NCBI RefSeq assembly: GCF_019972295.1
Contig: NZ_BLJA01000001.1
Location: forward strand, 3,857,259-3,921,258
Length of the DNA stretch: 64,000 nucleotides
DNA from: Geobacter sp. AOG2
GTDB lineage: Bacteria > Desulfobacterota > Desulfuromonadia > Geobacterales > Pseudopelobacteraceae
Direction: 5' to 3'
The first letter of the stretch is position 1. The number at the start of each line of letters is the position of its first letter. The notes beneath the pieces are model-generated. The model searched no databases and was not told the DNA's origin. It saw only the letters and a list, made by a program, of their open reading frames with translations. Position numbers and translations under genes: made by a program. Positions 48,292 through 57,409 of this stretch are shown one piece after another.

Positions 48292-48540
48292 TTGTCCGCG
48301 ATGCCGCGTCAGAACCCCGAGAGACCATAAAAACATGCTGCTTCGCGGTGGCCGGGATTGAAAGAAAGTAAATAAAGCAGCCTGCTCCCGTTGGGGTCGC
48401 CACCGCCACAGGGGGCTGCCACCCAGGGTAAACGCGGCATGCGAAACAGTAAAAGGATCATTTTGTCGGAAATTTATACACATTAATGTGTCAATCGTTA
48501 TTTTATTTGTTATGAAGCGATATTGCTGCGTATTTTATTT
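48292..48540. other. Intergenic region upstream of the PEP-CTERM gene
   Basis: Contains paired GC-rich blocks (TCGCGGTGGCCGGG and CGCCACCGCCAC) and a block ACGCGGCATGCGAAACAGTAAAAGGATC at 48432 onward. The latter resembles the leader directly before the PEP-CTERM start (ACGCGG...CACAGTAAAAGGAGC). It may be a decayed duplicate leader. No riboswitch class matched. Confidence 0.4.
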
Positions 48541-48557
48541 TGGCCCGTTAGTTGCTT
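48541..48557 (+). promoter_or_regulatory. Sigma-54 promoter
   Basis: TGGCCCGTTAGTTGCTT has the GG and GC pairs 10 bases apart, as in the consensus TGGCACG-N4-TTGC. It gives a leader of about 110 bases to the PEP-CTERM gene. Sigma-54 control of PEP-CTERM genes is known from exosortase systems. Confidence 0.75.
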
Positions 48558-48676
48558 AAGATATTCTAAACTTTGTTGAGTGACATCACCGCCGCTGTGA
48601 TGATTCGACAATAAACTCTCCGGGTAGTGGATACATGCTGGATACGCGGTGTGGTTCACAGTAAAAGGAGCATCAT

Positions 48677-49255
48677 ATGAAACGGACATTAGCACTATCA
48701 TTGGCAGGCGCCATCTCGCTGTTCGCATCGATTGCCGGTGCCACCCCCATCTTCAATGTGGCGAACGACGGCTTTGAAGACCACACCAACGGTTCGATTT
48801 ATTCGACGTATGCCAATAGCGGTCAATTCCTGTACATCGCGTCCGGGAACAATCTGGGCAATGCGGCGACCCTTCAGCTTGTCCAGACGAAGCTGAACAC
48901 TTTTCTGGGACAAAACATTACGCTGACGCAGGACGCCAATGTGACCATCACGGGTTCCGGCGGCGCTTCCGGCACGTGGAACACGAACTCGGCCACCACC
49001 ACGATCAGTTTTTACGTCGTCAAGGCGGCCAATGCCTACGCCATGTATGAGGTATTGCCGGCGGACCTCACCGGCTCCTGGAGCACCTATGACCTTTGGC
49101 ACGCCGGTTACGGCGGCAATGGCGCGCTGGATGTCTCCCACTTTACGGGGTATGTTTCTTCAGGCGCGGCCCCGGTGCCCGAGCCTTCCACGCTGATTCT
49201 TTTCGGCGCCGGTCTCGTCGGTGTCGTCCTGCTGCGGAGAAGCATCAAGGGATAG
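48677..49255 (+). CDS. PEP-CTERM sorting domain protein
   Basis: A 192-residue exported protein. Signal peptide (LALSLAGAISLFASIAGA) at the N-terminus; the C-terminus has the sorting signal VPEPSTLILFGAGLVGVVLL followed by RRSIKG. Exosortase cuts this signal and the protein is released or attached to the exopolysaccharide layer. The middle part is Asn/Thr/Gly-rich and unclassified. Exosortase genes are not in this window. ATG 48677 has AAAGGAGC. Confidence 0.9.
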   Translation: MKRTLALSLAGAISLFASIAGATPIFNVANDGFEDHTNGSIYSTYANSGQFLYIASGNNLGNAATLQLVQTKLNTFLGQNITLTQDANVTITGSGGASGTWNTNSATTTISFYVVKAANAYAMYEVLPADLTGSWSTYDLWHAGYGGNGALDVSHFTGYVSSGAAPVPEPSTLILFGAGLVGVVLLRRSIKG

Positions 49256-49293
49256 ATCCCTTGTAAGATTTGGCGACATTGCCATGCCGTCCG

Positions 49294-49324
49294 AAAGGGC
49301 TTTCCGCAAGGAAGGCCCTTTTTT
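49294..49324 (+). terminator. Intrinsic terminator
   Basis: AAAGGGCTTTCC and GGAAGGCCCTTTTTT after the PEP-CTERM gene. Confidence 0.85.
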
Positions 49325-49389
49325 CATTCCCCCGCGGCCAAACCCTGCCGCACCCTGCGCTTCATCGTGCCCGCGCTCCCGCCGCCACC

Positions 49390-50568
49390 TCACACCTTGA
49401 AATTGCCGATCAGGGATTGGAGCAATTCCGATTGGTTATAAAGTGTAGACGCGGACGAGGCCGCTTGCGTCGCCTCCTCGGCAGCCTCTTGAATGGTTAC
49501 GGTTATCTCCTGGAGATTATGCGACATCTCCGCGGTTGTCGCGGTCTGTTCTTCGGTTGCCGTGGCGATCTGGCTGATTTGCATATTCAGGTCGTTGATC
49601 TGGGCGAGGATGATCTTCAGCGCCTTGCCGGACTCAAGCGACGATTCGGTGCCCCGTTCCACCTCGCCGACCCCCTCCTCCATAACGAGGAGAGCCTCTT
49701 TGGTTCCCGCCTGGACGGCTTTTATCATCTCGCTGATCTCCCCGGTGGCGCGCGTCGTCCGTTCGGCAAGCGCCCGCACCTCGTCCGCCACCACCGCAAA
49801 GCCCCGTCCCGATTCTCCGGCGCGCGCGGCTTCGATGGCGGCGTTCAATGCCAGCAGGTTGGTTTGGTCCGCAATGTCGTCGATGGTGCCGACGATCTGG
49901 CCGATCCGGCCCGAAAGCGAGTCCAGGCCTTCTATGGAGGTTGCGACCTTTTTGACCTGGTCCGCGGTACTCATCATCCGGTCGATGGTTTGGGTCACGA
50001 TCTCCCCGCCCGAGTTGGCGGTGTCGCTGGCTTTGCCGGCGTTTTCGGCGGCATTGACGCAGTTTTGGGAAATCTCGGACGATGTTGCGGATATTTCCCC
50101 GCTGGCGGAAGCGACGCTCGCGGCCTGGGAAGCGACCCGCTCGGAACTTGAGGCGATTCTTGCGGCATTGCTGCTGAGGGTGTGCGAAGCGTTCGCCACC
50201 TGCTCGGAGGTGTGGGATATCTGCGAGATCATGGTGCGCATGGTCTCCTGCAAATTGTTTATGGACCTGATGATCACGCTGATCTCGTTGTTGTTCCGGG
50301 CGGCTATGGTTTGCGTCAGGTCGCCCGCCGTTATATTGGCCAGATAACCGTTTATCCTGCTCAAGCCGTTATGAATCGTCCAAAAGAGCAGAAAGCAAAA
50401 GAACATGCCGAGCACGACGAATATTGCCGTGGAGATGATGGACAAGGTCAGGGAAAAGGAGCGGCCGAGAACAACGGCGGCGATAATGCAGAAGCTGTAA
50501 CAAATGCAGAGAACCAGGATGCGGGTCCGTATGGTGAACCGCAAATAGATGTTCAACAGGAATGACAT
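49390..50568 (-). CDS. Methyl-accepting chemotaxis protein without large sensor domain
   Basis: A 392-residue chemoreceptor. Two membrane helices lie close together ([20 protein letters not shown] and [17 protein letters not shown]), leaving no sizeable periplasmic domain. HAMP and the signalling domain follow, with the tip [20 protein letters not shown]. It must sense through the membrane, through the cytoplasm or by pairing with other receptors. ATG 50568 has GAGAGGT. A longer frame to 50721 has no support. Confidence 0.9.
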   Translation of the reverse strand: MSFLLNIYLRFTIRTRILVLCICYSFCIIAAVVLGRSFSLTLSIISTAIFVVLGMFFCFLLFWTIHNGLSRINGYLANITAGDLTQTIAARNNNEISVIIRSINNLQETMRTMISQISHTSEQVANASHTLSSNAARIASSSERVASQAASVASASGEISATSSEISQNCVNAAENAGKASDTANSGGEIVTQTIDRMMSTADQVKKVATSIEGLDSLSGRIGQIVGTIDDIADQTNLLALNAAIEAARAGESGRGFAVVADEVRALAERTTRATGEISEMIKAVQAGTKEALLVMEEGVGEVERGTESSLESGKALKIILAQINDLNMQISQIATATEEQTATTAEMSHNLQEITVTIQEAAEEATQAASSASTLYNQSELLQSLIGNFKV

Positions 50569-50919
50569 GATGTGTACCTCTCGCACGGATGGAGTTCCCG
50601 CGTTCGTATGTTGACGGCGATCACGTAAGTGCGCGTCATATCGCGGCGGTGCCGGGGAAGCGGTCCTCAGCCGCGCAGACATCTCTCCCGTTACTACCGC
50701 AATGTGGTACCGGTGTAACATTTATTGATCATAAAAACAATAGGTTGCATGCCTTGGAACAGGGTATATACGGTATACGTGCGCGTACTCTCTGGACGGC
50801 GCTCCCGAAAGCGACTTTTGGCCGAAACCAAAAAAGATAAAAAAAGTCCTTTACATCCTGTTTGGAATGCCGATAAGATAAATACACGTTAATAAATGGA
50901 GCATAAGGAGGGTATTCAC

Positions 50920-51138
50920 ATGACCATATCGCCCATAACAACCGGCACCGTGACCGCCGCCTACACGGCTCCGGCGGTGCAGCAGGCCGCCAGGGCCCCG
51001 CAACAGGCGCCGAAAACCGATACGGTCACCATCTCCCCGCAAGCCCGGCAGTTAGCCAGCGACGGCGACCCGGCGGCCCTGGAAGCCCAGGAAAGCGCCA
51101 CCGAAAAGGTAAGCGAATCCGCCAGGGGCAAGGCATAG
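50920..51138 (+). CDS. Small hypothetical protein with DTVTIS motif
   Basis: A 72-residue Ala/Gln-rich soluble protein with PKTDTVTISPQARQLASDGD. ATG 50920 has a strong AGGAGG site. It shares the DTVxIS...A pattern with the protein at 38394. Function unknown. Confidence 0.6.
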   Translation: MTISPITTGTVTAAYTAPAVQQAARAPQQAPKTDTVTISPQARQLASDGDPAALEAQESATEKVSESARGKA

Positions 51139-51204
51139 GGTAGGGGGAAAAGCAGTCGCCGCGCCGCCATTATGCCGCCGAGTCAACAAAAGTTGAAAAA
51201 GTTC

Positions 51205-51233
51205 TTGATTATTTTTGTATGGTTTTGTAACCT
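51205..51233 (+). promoter_or_regulatory. Promoter of the riboswitch transcript
   Basis: TTGATT and TAACCT with a 17-base spacer; transcription would start near 51240, just before the aptamer. Confidence 0.5.
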
Positions 51234-51256
51234 GAACAAAATCGTTTTCAGAGCAG

Positions 51257-51341
51257 CACCGGATACACGAAAATACTAAACCATCCGCGAGGATGGGGCG
51301 GAAAGCCTACAGGGTCTCACCGAGACAGCCGGGTCGCCGAA
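51257..51341 (+). promoter_or_regulatory. GEMM-I riboswitch, cyclic AMP-GMP (GEMM-Ib) type
   Basis: The conserved blocks occur in order: CACGAAAATACTAAACC, stem ATCC-GCGA-GGAT with a GNRA loop, GGGGCGGAAAGCC, stem GTCTCACCGAGAC, and AGCCGGGTCGCCG. Aligned with the Vibrio Vc2 aptamer, the base at position 20 is A instead of G, the mark of aptamers that prefer 3',3'-cyclic AMP-GMP. The intercalating A47 is kept. In Geobacter this class controls cytochrome and extracellular electron transfer genes. The gene downstream is a diheme protein. Confidence 0.87.
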
Positions 51342-51373
51342 ATATCACACGATATTCGGCCCCGGCTTTTTTT
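51328..51373 (+). terminator. Riboswitch expression platform terminator
   Basis: GCCGGG-GCCGAAATATC pairs with GATATTCGGC-CCCGGC, followed by T7. The left arm overlaps the 3' strand of the aptamer, so ligand binding and termination are mutually exclusive. Ligand would turn the gene on. Confidence 0.85.
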
Positions 51374-51479
51374 GTGGCCGCAACCCGGGAAACCGGCGAA
51401 AGGAGCACGCATGGAGATGCAGGATCGGGAAGGCATGAGTCAACGTCAAGCCGTGGAAACAGCGGCACAAGGAGATCGC

Positions 51480-53456
51480 ATGAAGATCGGCGGCAAAGCG
51501 GTATTGTTTTTCATCTTTACCCTGGCACTTGTTGCGGCATTGCAGATAGGGGGCCGGGAGTCGCGGGCCCAATCGAGTTATTTCACCAGTCAGGGCTGTT
51601 CCGGCTGCCATACGTCGGCCGCGGCCACCTGTAACGGCTGCCACGCCCACGGCACCCACTCAAGCAGCGCGAAGAGCGATATCAACGTGAAGGGCGCCAC
51701 CGACGCGGCCAGCTACGCCCCCGGCGCCACCGTCACCGTGACCATCAGCGGCGGCTACCGCAGCGGCTGGGTCCGGGCGGTCCTCTACGACCAGAACCAG
51801 GTGGAGCTGGCCCGGTCCACGGGCAATGCCAGCGACATGGGGAGTTCCGCCACCCTGCCGACGACCCTGAGCGCCCCCGCGCCGGCCACGGCGGGCACCT
51901 ATACCTGGAAGGTGGCGTGGTACGGCAACAGGTATGATGCAGGCTCCGCGTCTTTCGGTTCCGGCTGGACCGACGATCCCACTAACGCCGACCACGGCTA
52001 CCAGACCGTGAGCACCAATTCGTTCACCGTCACCTCCCCGGCCGATACCACGCCGCCCACGGTCACGGTCTTCACCCTCCCGACCACGGCCGCGAGCCTG
52101 ACCGTGCCGGTAAGCGCCCTGAGCGCCACGGACAACACGGGGGTCACCGGCTATCTGATCACCACCAGCGCCACGGCCCCGGCCGCAAGCGCTGCGGGCT
52201 GGACCGCTACCGCCCCCGCCAGCGCGACCGCCCCGGCCGCGGGCAGCGTCACCTTCCACGCCTGGGCCAAGGATGCGGCGGGTAATGTGTCGGCCGGCGT
52301 CAGCGCCAGCGTGACCATCACCCTCCCGGATACCACGCCGCCCACGGTCACGGCCTTTACCCTCCCGGCCACGGCCGCGAGCCTGACCGTGCCGGTAAGT
52401 GCCCTGAGCGCTACGGATAACACGGGGGTCACCGGCTATCTGATCACCACCAGCGCCACGGCCCCGGCCGCAAGCGCTGCGGGCTGGACCGCGACCGCCC
52501 CCGCCAGCGCGACCGCCCCGGCTGCGGGCAGCGTCACCTTCTACGCCTGGGCCAAGGATGCGGCGGGCAACGTCTCCGCGGCCAAAAGCGCCACGGTGGC
52601 CGTTTCCGCCCCTGCTGCCGCCAACCTGGTCCTGACCGTTTCCACCGTGGCCGACGGCTCGTTCACCAATAACCCGACCCTCAACGTGAGCGGCACGGTC
52701 ACCGACACGGTCGCCATCCAGTCGGTCACCGTCAACGGCCAGGCCGTTACCGTGGCCGCGGACGGCTCGTTTAGCACCGTCGTCACCCTGCAGGCGGGGG
52801 CGAACACCATTGCGGTGGTTGCCCTGGACAGCGCCGGAATCCAGAAGAGCGACACCCGCACCGTGACCTATGATCCGACCGCCCCGGCGATCACGGTCTC
52901 CGCCCCGGCCGACAACAGCACCACGGCGGTGCAGCTCGTGACCGTGACCGGCTCCGTGAGCGAGACCTCCACGGTTGCCGTGGCCGTCAACAGCGACGCC
53001 CCCCAGGCCGCCACCATCAGCGGCACCACCTACACCACCTCCGTCAACCTGGCCGAAGGGGTCAACACCATCACCGTCACCGCCACGGATCAGGCGGGCA
53101 ACAGTTCCAGCGTCAAGCGGACCGTGACCTACAGCGCCCCCACCGGGACCGATCTCAACCTGGCGATCACCTATCCGAGCCAGGATACGGTCACCAGCCA
53201 CCAGCGCATCTACCTGCGGGGCAAGGTCGCCGATCCCCAGGGACAGGTGGCGGTCACCGTCGCCGTGGACGGCGCCACCTACACCCCCGAGGTGGAGAAC
53301 GGCTGGTTCCAGCAGCGGCTTACCTTCACCGCCGCCAAAAAGTACACCATCACCGTCACCGCCACGGATCAGGCGGGCAACAGCGGCAGCGCCGTGCGCA
53401 ACGTGATCTACCGGCCGCTGAAGGCGAACGGCAGGAAACAGCACCACGACGACTGA
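51480..53456 (+). CDS. Diheme c-type cytochrome with Ig-like repeats
   Basis: A 658-residue exported protein under the riboswitch. Signal peptide (VLFFIFTLALVAALQIGG), then two heme-binding motifs CSGCH and CNGCH (about 37-41 and 48-52). An Ig-like domain with WVRAVLYDQNQVELA follows, then two nearly identical 95-residue repeats (DTTPPTVT...AKDAAGNVSA), and three more Ig/glucodextranase-B-like domains to residue 645. It probably lies at the outer surface. ATG 51480 has GGAG and opens the signal peptide; ATG 51411 also has GGAG and would add 23 residues. Confidence 0.88.
   Translation: MKIGGKAVLFFIFTLALVAALQIGGRESRAQSSYFTSQGCSGCHTSAAATCNGCHAHGTHSSSAKSDINVKGATDAASYAPGATVTVTISGGYRSGWVRAVLYDQNQVELARSTGNASDMGSSATLPTTLSAPAPATAGTYTWKVAWYGNRYDAGSASFGSGWTDDPTNADHGYQTVSTNSFTVTSPADTTPPTVTVFTLPTTAASLTVPVSALSATDNTGVTGYLITTSATAPAASAAGWTATAPASATAPAAGSVTFHAWAKDAAGNVSAGVSASVTITLPDTTPPTVTAFTLPATAASLTVPVSALSATDNTGVTGYLITTSATAPAASAAGWTATAPASATAPAAGSVTFYAWAKDAAGNVSAAKSATVAVSAPAAANLVLTVSTVADGSFTNNPTLNVSGTVTDTVAIQSVTVNGQAVTVAADGSFSTVVTLQAGANTIAVVALDSAGIQKSDTRTVTYDPTAPAITVSAPADNSTTAVQLVTVTGSVSETSTVAVAVNSDAPQAATISGTTYTTSVNLAEGVNTITVTATDQAGNSSSVKRTVTYSAPTGTDLNLAITYPSQDTVTSHQRIYLRGKVADPQGQVAVTVAVDGATYTPEVENGWFQQRLTFTAAKKYTITVTATDQAGNSGSAVRNVIYRPLKANGRKQHHDD
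52044..52613 (+). repeat. 285-bp tandem repeat within the cytochrome gene
   Basis: Two adjacent copies (52044-52328 and 52329-52613), each 95 codons, near-identical at the DNA level. This shows recent duplication of an Ig-like domain. Confidence 0.9.
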
Positions 53457-53477
53457 TCCCACCGGTCGTACGTACAC

Positions 53478-53512
53478 AAAAAGGGCGCCCGTTCAGGAGC
53501 GCCCTTTTTTTA
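53478..53512 (+). terminator. Intrinsic terminator
   Basis: AAAAAGGGCGC and GCGCCCTTTTTTT around CCGTTCAGGA after the cytochrome gene. Confidence 0.88.
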
Positions 53513-53569
53513 TTCCCGCCGCGTCCGCCGCATTTTCCCCGGTTGCAACGGAAATATAAATAAGGTTAT

Positions 53570-53635
53570 AACGTATAAACAGAAAGCTAAAACGTGTAAG
53601 CAGTTCACTTGACAGTCATTATATTTGTGTATACT
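53570..53635 (+). promoter_or_regulatory. Promoter with paired activator-like sites
   Basis: Two direct repeats AACGTRTAARCAG (53570-53582 and 53591-53603) are 21 bases apart, on the same helix face. TTGACA (53609-53614) and TATACT (53630-53635) follow with a 15-base spacer. The gene is the chemoreceptor at 53724. Confidence 0.55.
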
Positions 53636-53723
53636 TGTATGCTGCATACACCGGAACGAGCAAAAACCGGTTTGGGGCTCTTACGGAATATCGCCGATCA
53701 TCGACCGATTCGAGGGGAGGATT

Positions 53724-55715
53724 ATGAGTTTCTTCAGCAACTTGCGCCTGGTGACCAAGTTTACCCTGGTGGGGGGCGTGGCCTCGGCCCTGCTTATCGC
53801 CGCAATAGTCTGCTATGTTGTGGGGATGAGGATGGATTCGAAGCTTTTCGACGAATACCGCAACCGTTATGCCGCGATGAACCTTCAGGTGGAGCAGCTT
53901 TATGCACAGGGGTTTCAGACGGAGCAGGCGACCCGCAATATAATCATCAGCCCGACGGACCGGAAGGCTCTGGATAATTTCAAAAAGGCCGTGGCGGATT
54001 ACGACGATTTGTTCGGGAAGCTGTCGAATCTCGCCGGGGGGACCGCCCTGGCCCCGCAGCTCAAGTCCGCGCGCGCCCTCTGGGATGAGGGCATAATCCT
54101 CAAGCGCCAGGTTATCGAACTGGCCACCCAGGGGAACATCGCCGAGGCAACGGCCCTCCTCAAGGAGCGGGAAACCCCGAAGTGGCGGGAATACAAAGCG
54201 GCAAGCCACACGATAGCGGCGGATCTGGAGAAACTCAGCGCGGAGAAGATTAAGGAGATCGACGCGGCCCGCTCGAAAACGCTTGCCGTCATTGTGGCCA
54301 TCCTCGCGGCGGCGGCCTTGTTGGTTTCCGCCGGGATGGTGCTCATTGCGCGCGGCCTCGACAGACGCCTTCAAGGCATCCTCGGCAATCTGTACGATGT
54401 GGCCCACGGGGAGGGGGACCTCACCAGCCGCGTTGCCGTGACCTCGCGGGACGAACTGGGGCGGATGGCCGAACTGTTCAACGAGGCCTGGGACAAGCTG
54501 GAGAGGATAAGCAAAGAGGTCATGGAGCAGGCCACGTGCGTGGAGGCCTACGGCGGGCAGCTCGGCATAGAATCGGAACGGATCAGCAGGGGCTCCCGGC
54601 TGATAGCGCTGCAATCCACGGCGGTGGCGACGGCAAGCGAGGAGATGTCGGCAACCGCCGGAGACATCGCCCACAGTTGCACCGTGGCGGCCGAGGCGGC
54701 GGCGAGCGCCAACCAGTCGGCGGCGGACAGCACGGCCATACTCATGCAGTCCGTAAACGCCATGAATTCCATATCGGGCAAGGTGCACGAAGCGGCCCGG
54801 ACGGTGACGGCGCTGGGGAGCCGCTCGGACCAGATCGGCGCCATCGTCGGGACCATCGAGGATATCGCCGACCAGACCAACCTGCTGGCATTGAACGCGG
54901 CCATCGAGGCGGCCCGCGCCGGGGAGCAGGGGCGCGGCTTCGCGGTCGTGGCCGACGAGGTGAGGGCGCTTGCCGAGCGCACGACGCGAGCCACCAAAGA
55001 AATCGCCGAGATGATCAAGAACATCCAGCTGGAAACCAAACAGGCCGTGTCGATCATGGAGGAAGGGGCCTCGGAGGTGGAAAAGGGGATTGCCGAATCG
55101 GCCCGTTCCCGGGAAGCGCTGGATACGATCCTGGACCGGATCTCCTCGCTCACCATGCAGGTGAGCCAGATAGCGACCGCCGCGGAGGAACAAAGCGCCA
55201 CCACGGGCGAGATCGTCGGCAATATCGGCGCCATCACCTGTTCCGTGGAAAACTTCGACCGCACGACGCAGCATATGAACAGCAAGGTCGAACAACTGCA
55301 AAGCGCTTCGGAAGGGCTCAAGAAGACGGCGGCCACATTCAAGGTCAACGAAAGCCCGCTCTTGATCCTGGATACGGCAAAATCCGACCATGTCGCGTTT
55401 GTCAACCGCATCGTGAAGTGCATCGACAACCGGGAGAAGATCCAGGCGTCATCGCTGCCCGACCATAAAAACTGCCGCTTCGGCAAGTGGTATTTCAGCA
55501 CCGGGCAGAAACTGTGCGGCTCCTCCAGGAGTTTCAGGATCATGGACGAGCCGCACGAGCGGATTCACCGTATCGCCAGGGAGGCGGTGGAGTTGCACAA
55601 CAGGGGCATGAGCGAAGAGGCCGAGCGTTTGCTGGAACAGGTCGAGGACATTTCCGTCGAAATAGTCGAACACCTGGAGAATGTCAAAAACGAGTCCAAG
55701 GTCGCTTATGCCTGA
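53724..55715 (+). CDS. Methyl-accepting chemotaxis protein with CZB domain
   Basis: A 663-residue chemoreceptor. Helix 1 ([20 protein letters not shown]), a 4HB-like periplasmic domain of about 150 residues, helix 2 ([20 protein letters not shown]), HAMP, signalling domain with [20 protein letters not shown], and a C-terminal zinc-binding (CZB) domain: [32 protein letters not shown]. The CZB holds the His/Cys zinc set that senses zinc or oxidants such as HOCl in other bacteria. ATG 53724 has GAGGGGAGG. Confidence 0.93.
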   Translation: MSFFSNLRLVTKFTLVGGVASALLIAAIVCYVVGMRMDSKLFDEYRNRYAAMNLQVEQLYAQGFQTEQATRNIIISPTDRKALDNFKKAVADYDDLFGKLSNLAGGTALAPQLKSARALWDEGIILKRQVIELATQGNIAEATALLKERETPKWREYKAASHTIAADLEKLSAEKIKEIDAARSKTLAVIVAILAAAALLVSAGMVLIARGLDRRLQGILGNLYDVAHGEGDLTSRVAVTSRDELGRMAELFNEAWDKLERISKEVMEQATCVEAYGGQLGIESERISRGSRLIALQSTAVATASEEMSATAGDIAHSCTVAAEAAASANQSAADSTAILMQSVNAMNSISGKVHEAARTVTALGSRSDQIGAIVGTIEDIADQTNLLALNAAIEAARAGEQGRGFAVVADEVRALAERTTRATKEIAEMIKNIQLETKQAVSIMEEGASEVEKGIAESARSREALDTILDRISSLTMQVSQIATAAEEQSATTGEIVGNIGAITCSVENFDRTTQHMNSKVEQLQSASEGLKKTAATFKVNESPLLILDTAKSDHVAFVNRIVKCIDNREKIQASSLPDHKNCRFGKWYFSTGQKLCGSSRSFRIMDEPHERIHRIAREAVELHNRGMSEEAERLLEQVEDISVEIVEHLENVKNESKVAYA

Positions 55716-55760
55716 AAACCGTTAGCCCCGGTCGATACGGAGCGTTCAAGGCGGAAGTGG

Positions 55761-55799
55761 GGCCCCCGGCATACGGCGAATCGCCCCATGCCGGGGGCC
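55761..55799 (+). terminator. Terminator between convergent genes
   Basis: GGCCCCCGGCAT and ATGCCGGGGGCC stem; it may serve both the chemoreceptor and the heat-shock operon. Confidence 0.75.
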
Positions 55800-55923
55800 G
55801 TCTCTTTGGCGCCCGGTCATCCGCTCCAGCTTTCCGGGGTACCGTGACCCGTGCAGCTCGATCTCCGCGGCGGCTCCGTCGATCCGGCAGATGGCGGTCG
55901 AGGGGAGGGGGTAGGGGAGGCCC

Positions 55924-56226
55924 TCAACGTCTCCGTTCAAGGTCGTCGATACGGTCCAACAACTCCATGACCAGGGCCACGGCATCGAAGTTGAGGCCGA
56001 GGTCGCGCTTGAGGCGCAGGGCTTTCCGGGCCCTGACCACGGCGCTCCGGTCGAACAGAAGGGTGCTCCCCGCCGCCAGCGGTTCGATGAGGCCGATGGA
56101 GAAGAGCCGCTTCGCCACCGACAGGTGGCATTCGCACAACCTGCTCAATTCGTTGATGGTGATTCCCGGCATGGAGACCAGCTCGTGCCGTCTGCTGATG
56201 ATGATTTCATACTGTTGTGCAGTCAT
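55924..56226 (-). CDS. cbpM: CbpM-like chaperone modulator
   Basis: A 100-residue MerR-like HTH protein (ITINELSRLCECHLSVAKRL, then a helix from LGLNFDAVALVMELLDRIDD). It starts 13 bases after the CbpA gene ends. In E. coli CbpM binds the J domain of CbpA and inhibits it. Same role inferred here. Confidence 0.8.
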   Translation of the reverse strand: MTAQQYEIIISRRHELVSMPGITINELSRLCECHLSVAKRLFSIGLIEPLAAGSTLLFDRSAVVRARKALRLKRDLGLNFDAVALVMELLDRIDDLERRR

Positions 56227-56238
56227 AGCGGTCCTCGG

Positions 56239-57180
56239 TCACGTCCGCGGGTCGAAATGCGATTCTTTGGCCAATTCCTCGAAAAGATGCCGTTCCCTGG
56301 CCGAGAGGTGCTTCGGCACCACCATACGCACATGCACCAGCAGATCCCCGTGGCCGCCGGAGGCGACGGGCATTCCCTTGCCCCGCACCCGTAAGGCCTG
56401 GCCGCTTTGGGTGCCGGCCGGCACGGTGAGATTGATCCGCCCGTCCATGGTCGGCACCGGCACCTTGGCTCCCAGCGCCGCCTCCCAGGGGGAGATGTCG
56501 ACCGTGGTGGCCAGGTCGTGGCCGCTCAGGGTGAAATGCTTGTCGGGCTGGATTCCGACCCTGAGGAACAGGTCGCCCGCATCCGCGCCGCCGCTGCCGC
56601 TGCCGCCCTGCCCGGCAAGCCGGACCAGGGAGCCGTCGGTCACGCCGGGCGGGATGGCGACGTCATAGCTGCGCCTGGTCCTGACCGGCTTGCCGCTCTT
56701 GTCCACTTCCACCCGTTCGAGTTCGATGCTTTTCCGGGCGCCGTGATAGGCGTCGGCCAGCGTGATGGTGATGGCGGTTTCATGGTCGCGGCCCCGCCGT
56801 CTCCTGACGCCGCCGTCCGCCGCTTCGCTCTCGTCGCCGAAATGCCATCCGCCGCCGAACAGGTTCTGGAAGAAATCGCTGAACTGGCCCGGATCGGCGC
56901 TGGAAAAATGGAACCGGACGTCGTCGCCCCCCTGCTGCCCCCGTCCGGCGAACTGCGCTTCCCGGTCGGTGCCGAAACGGTCGTACCTGCCCCGTTTTTC
57001 CGGGTCGCCCAACACCTCGTAGGCTTCGTTGATCTGTTTGAACTTTTCCTCGGCGGAGCTGTCCTTGTTGATGTCGGGATGATACTTGCGGGCCAGCTTG
57101 CGGTATGCCCGCTGCACCTCTTCCTGGGTCGCCGTCCTGCTTACGCCGAGGGTGGCATAGTAATCCTGGTACGTTGCCAT
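56239..57180 (-). CDS. cbpA: DnaJ-type co-chaperone CbpA
   Basis: A 313-residue DnaJ-like protein. J domain at 1-70 with the HPD motif (KYHPDINKD), G/F-rich linker ([10 protein letters not shown] and before), and two C-terminal substrate domains (from [20 protein letters not shown]). No zinc-finger cysteines, as in CbpA. It stimulates DnaK ATPase. Part of a heat-shock cluster with two Hsp20 genes. Confidence 0.92.
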   Translation of the reverse strand: MATYQDYYATLGVSRTATQEEVQRAYRKLARKYHPDINKDSSAEEKFKQINEAYEVLGDPEKRGRYDRFGTDREAQFAGRGQQGGDDVRFHFSSADPGQFSDFFQNLFGGGWHFGDESEAADGGVRRRRGRDHETAITITLADAYHGARKSIELERVEVDKSGKPVRTRRSYDVAIPPGVTDGSLVRLAGQGGSGSGGADAGDLFLRVGIQPDKHFTLSGHDLATTVDISPWEAALGAKVPVPTMDGRINLTVPAGTQSGQALRVRGKGMPVASGGHGDLLVHVRMVVPKHLSARERHLFEELAKESHFDPRT

Positions 57181-57409
57181 GATCTTCTCTCTCGCCGGAT
57201 ACTAAAACTCTTTATCGTCCTTCATGAAGTAAAGCATACCACGCCCCACTGCCGCCGCAAGAGCGGGCCCGCGGGCAATCCCCGGCAGCGCCCCGAAACC
57301 GGCGAGGGCCGCAGCGGGCGGCCCTCGAAACATCCCGGATCGTTGTTCGGGAGACCGGCGCCCGTCGGGCGCCGGTTCGGGGCGGTCGCCGCCTCCGCAG
57401 CCCCCGCTC
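57181..57409. other. Intergenic region between Hsp20 and CbpA genes
   Basis: Contains a GC-rich hairpin (CCGGCGCCCG/CGGGCGCCGG near 57357-57384) after the second hsp20 gene. The cbpA-proximal part is AT-rich and may hold a separate promoter. Confidence 0.5.

Noticed and set aside
48292..48476. Riboswitch upstream of the PEP-CTERM gene
   Set aside because: GC-rich pairing blocks exist but no conserved core of cobalamin, GEMM, Moco or NiCo classes could be matched.
51660..53477. 605-residue Gly/Arg-rich frame on the minus strand
   Set aside because: Antisense to the Ig-repeat cytochrome; its composition follows from the repeats.
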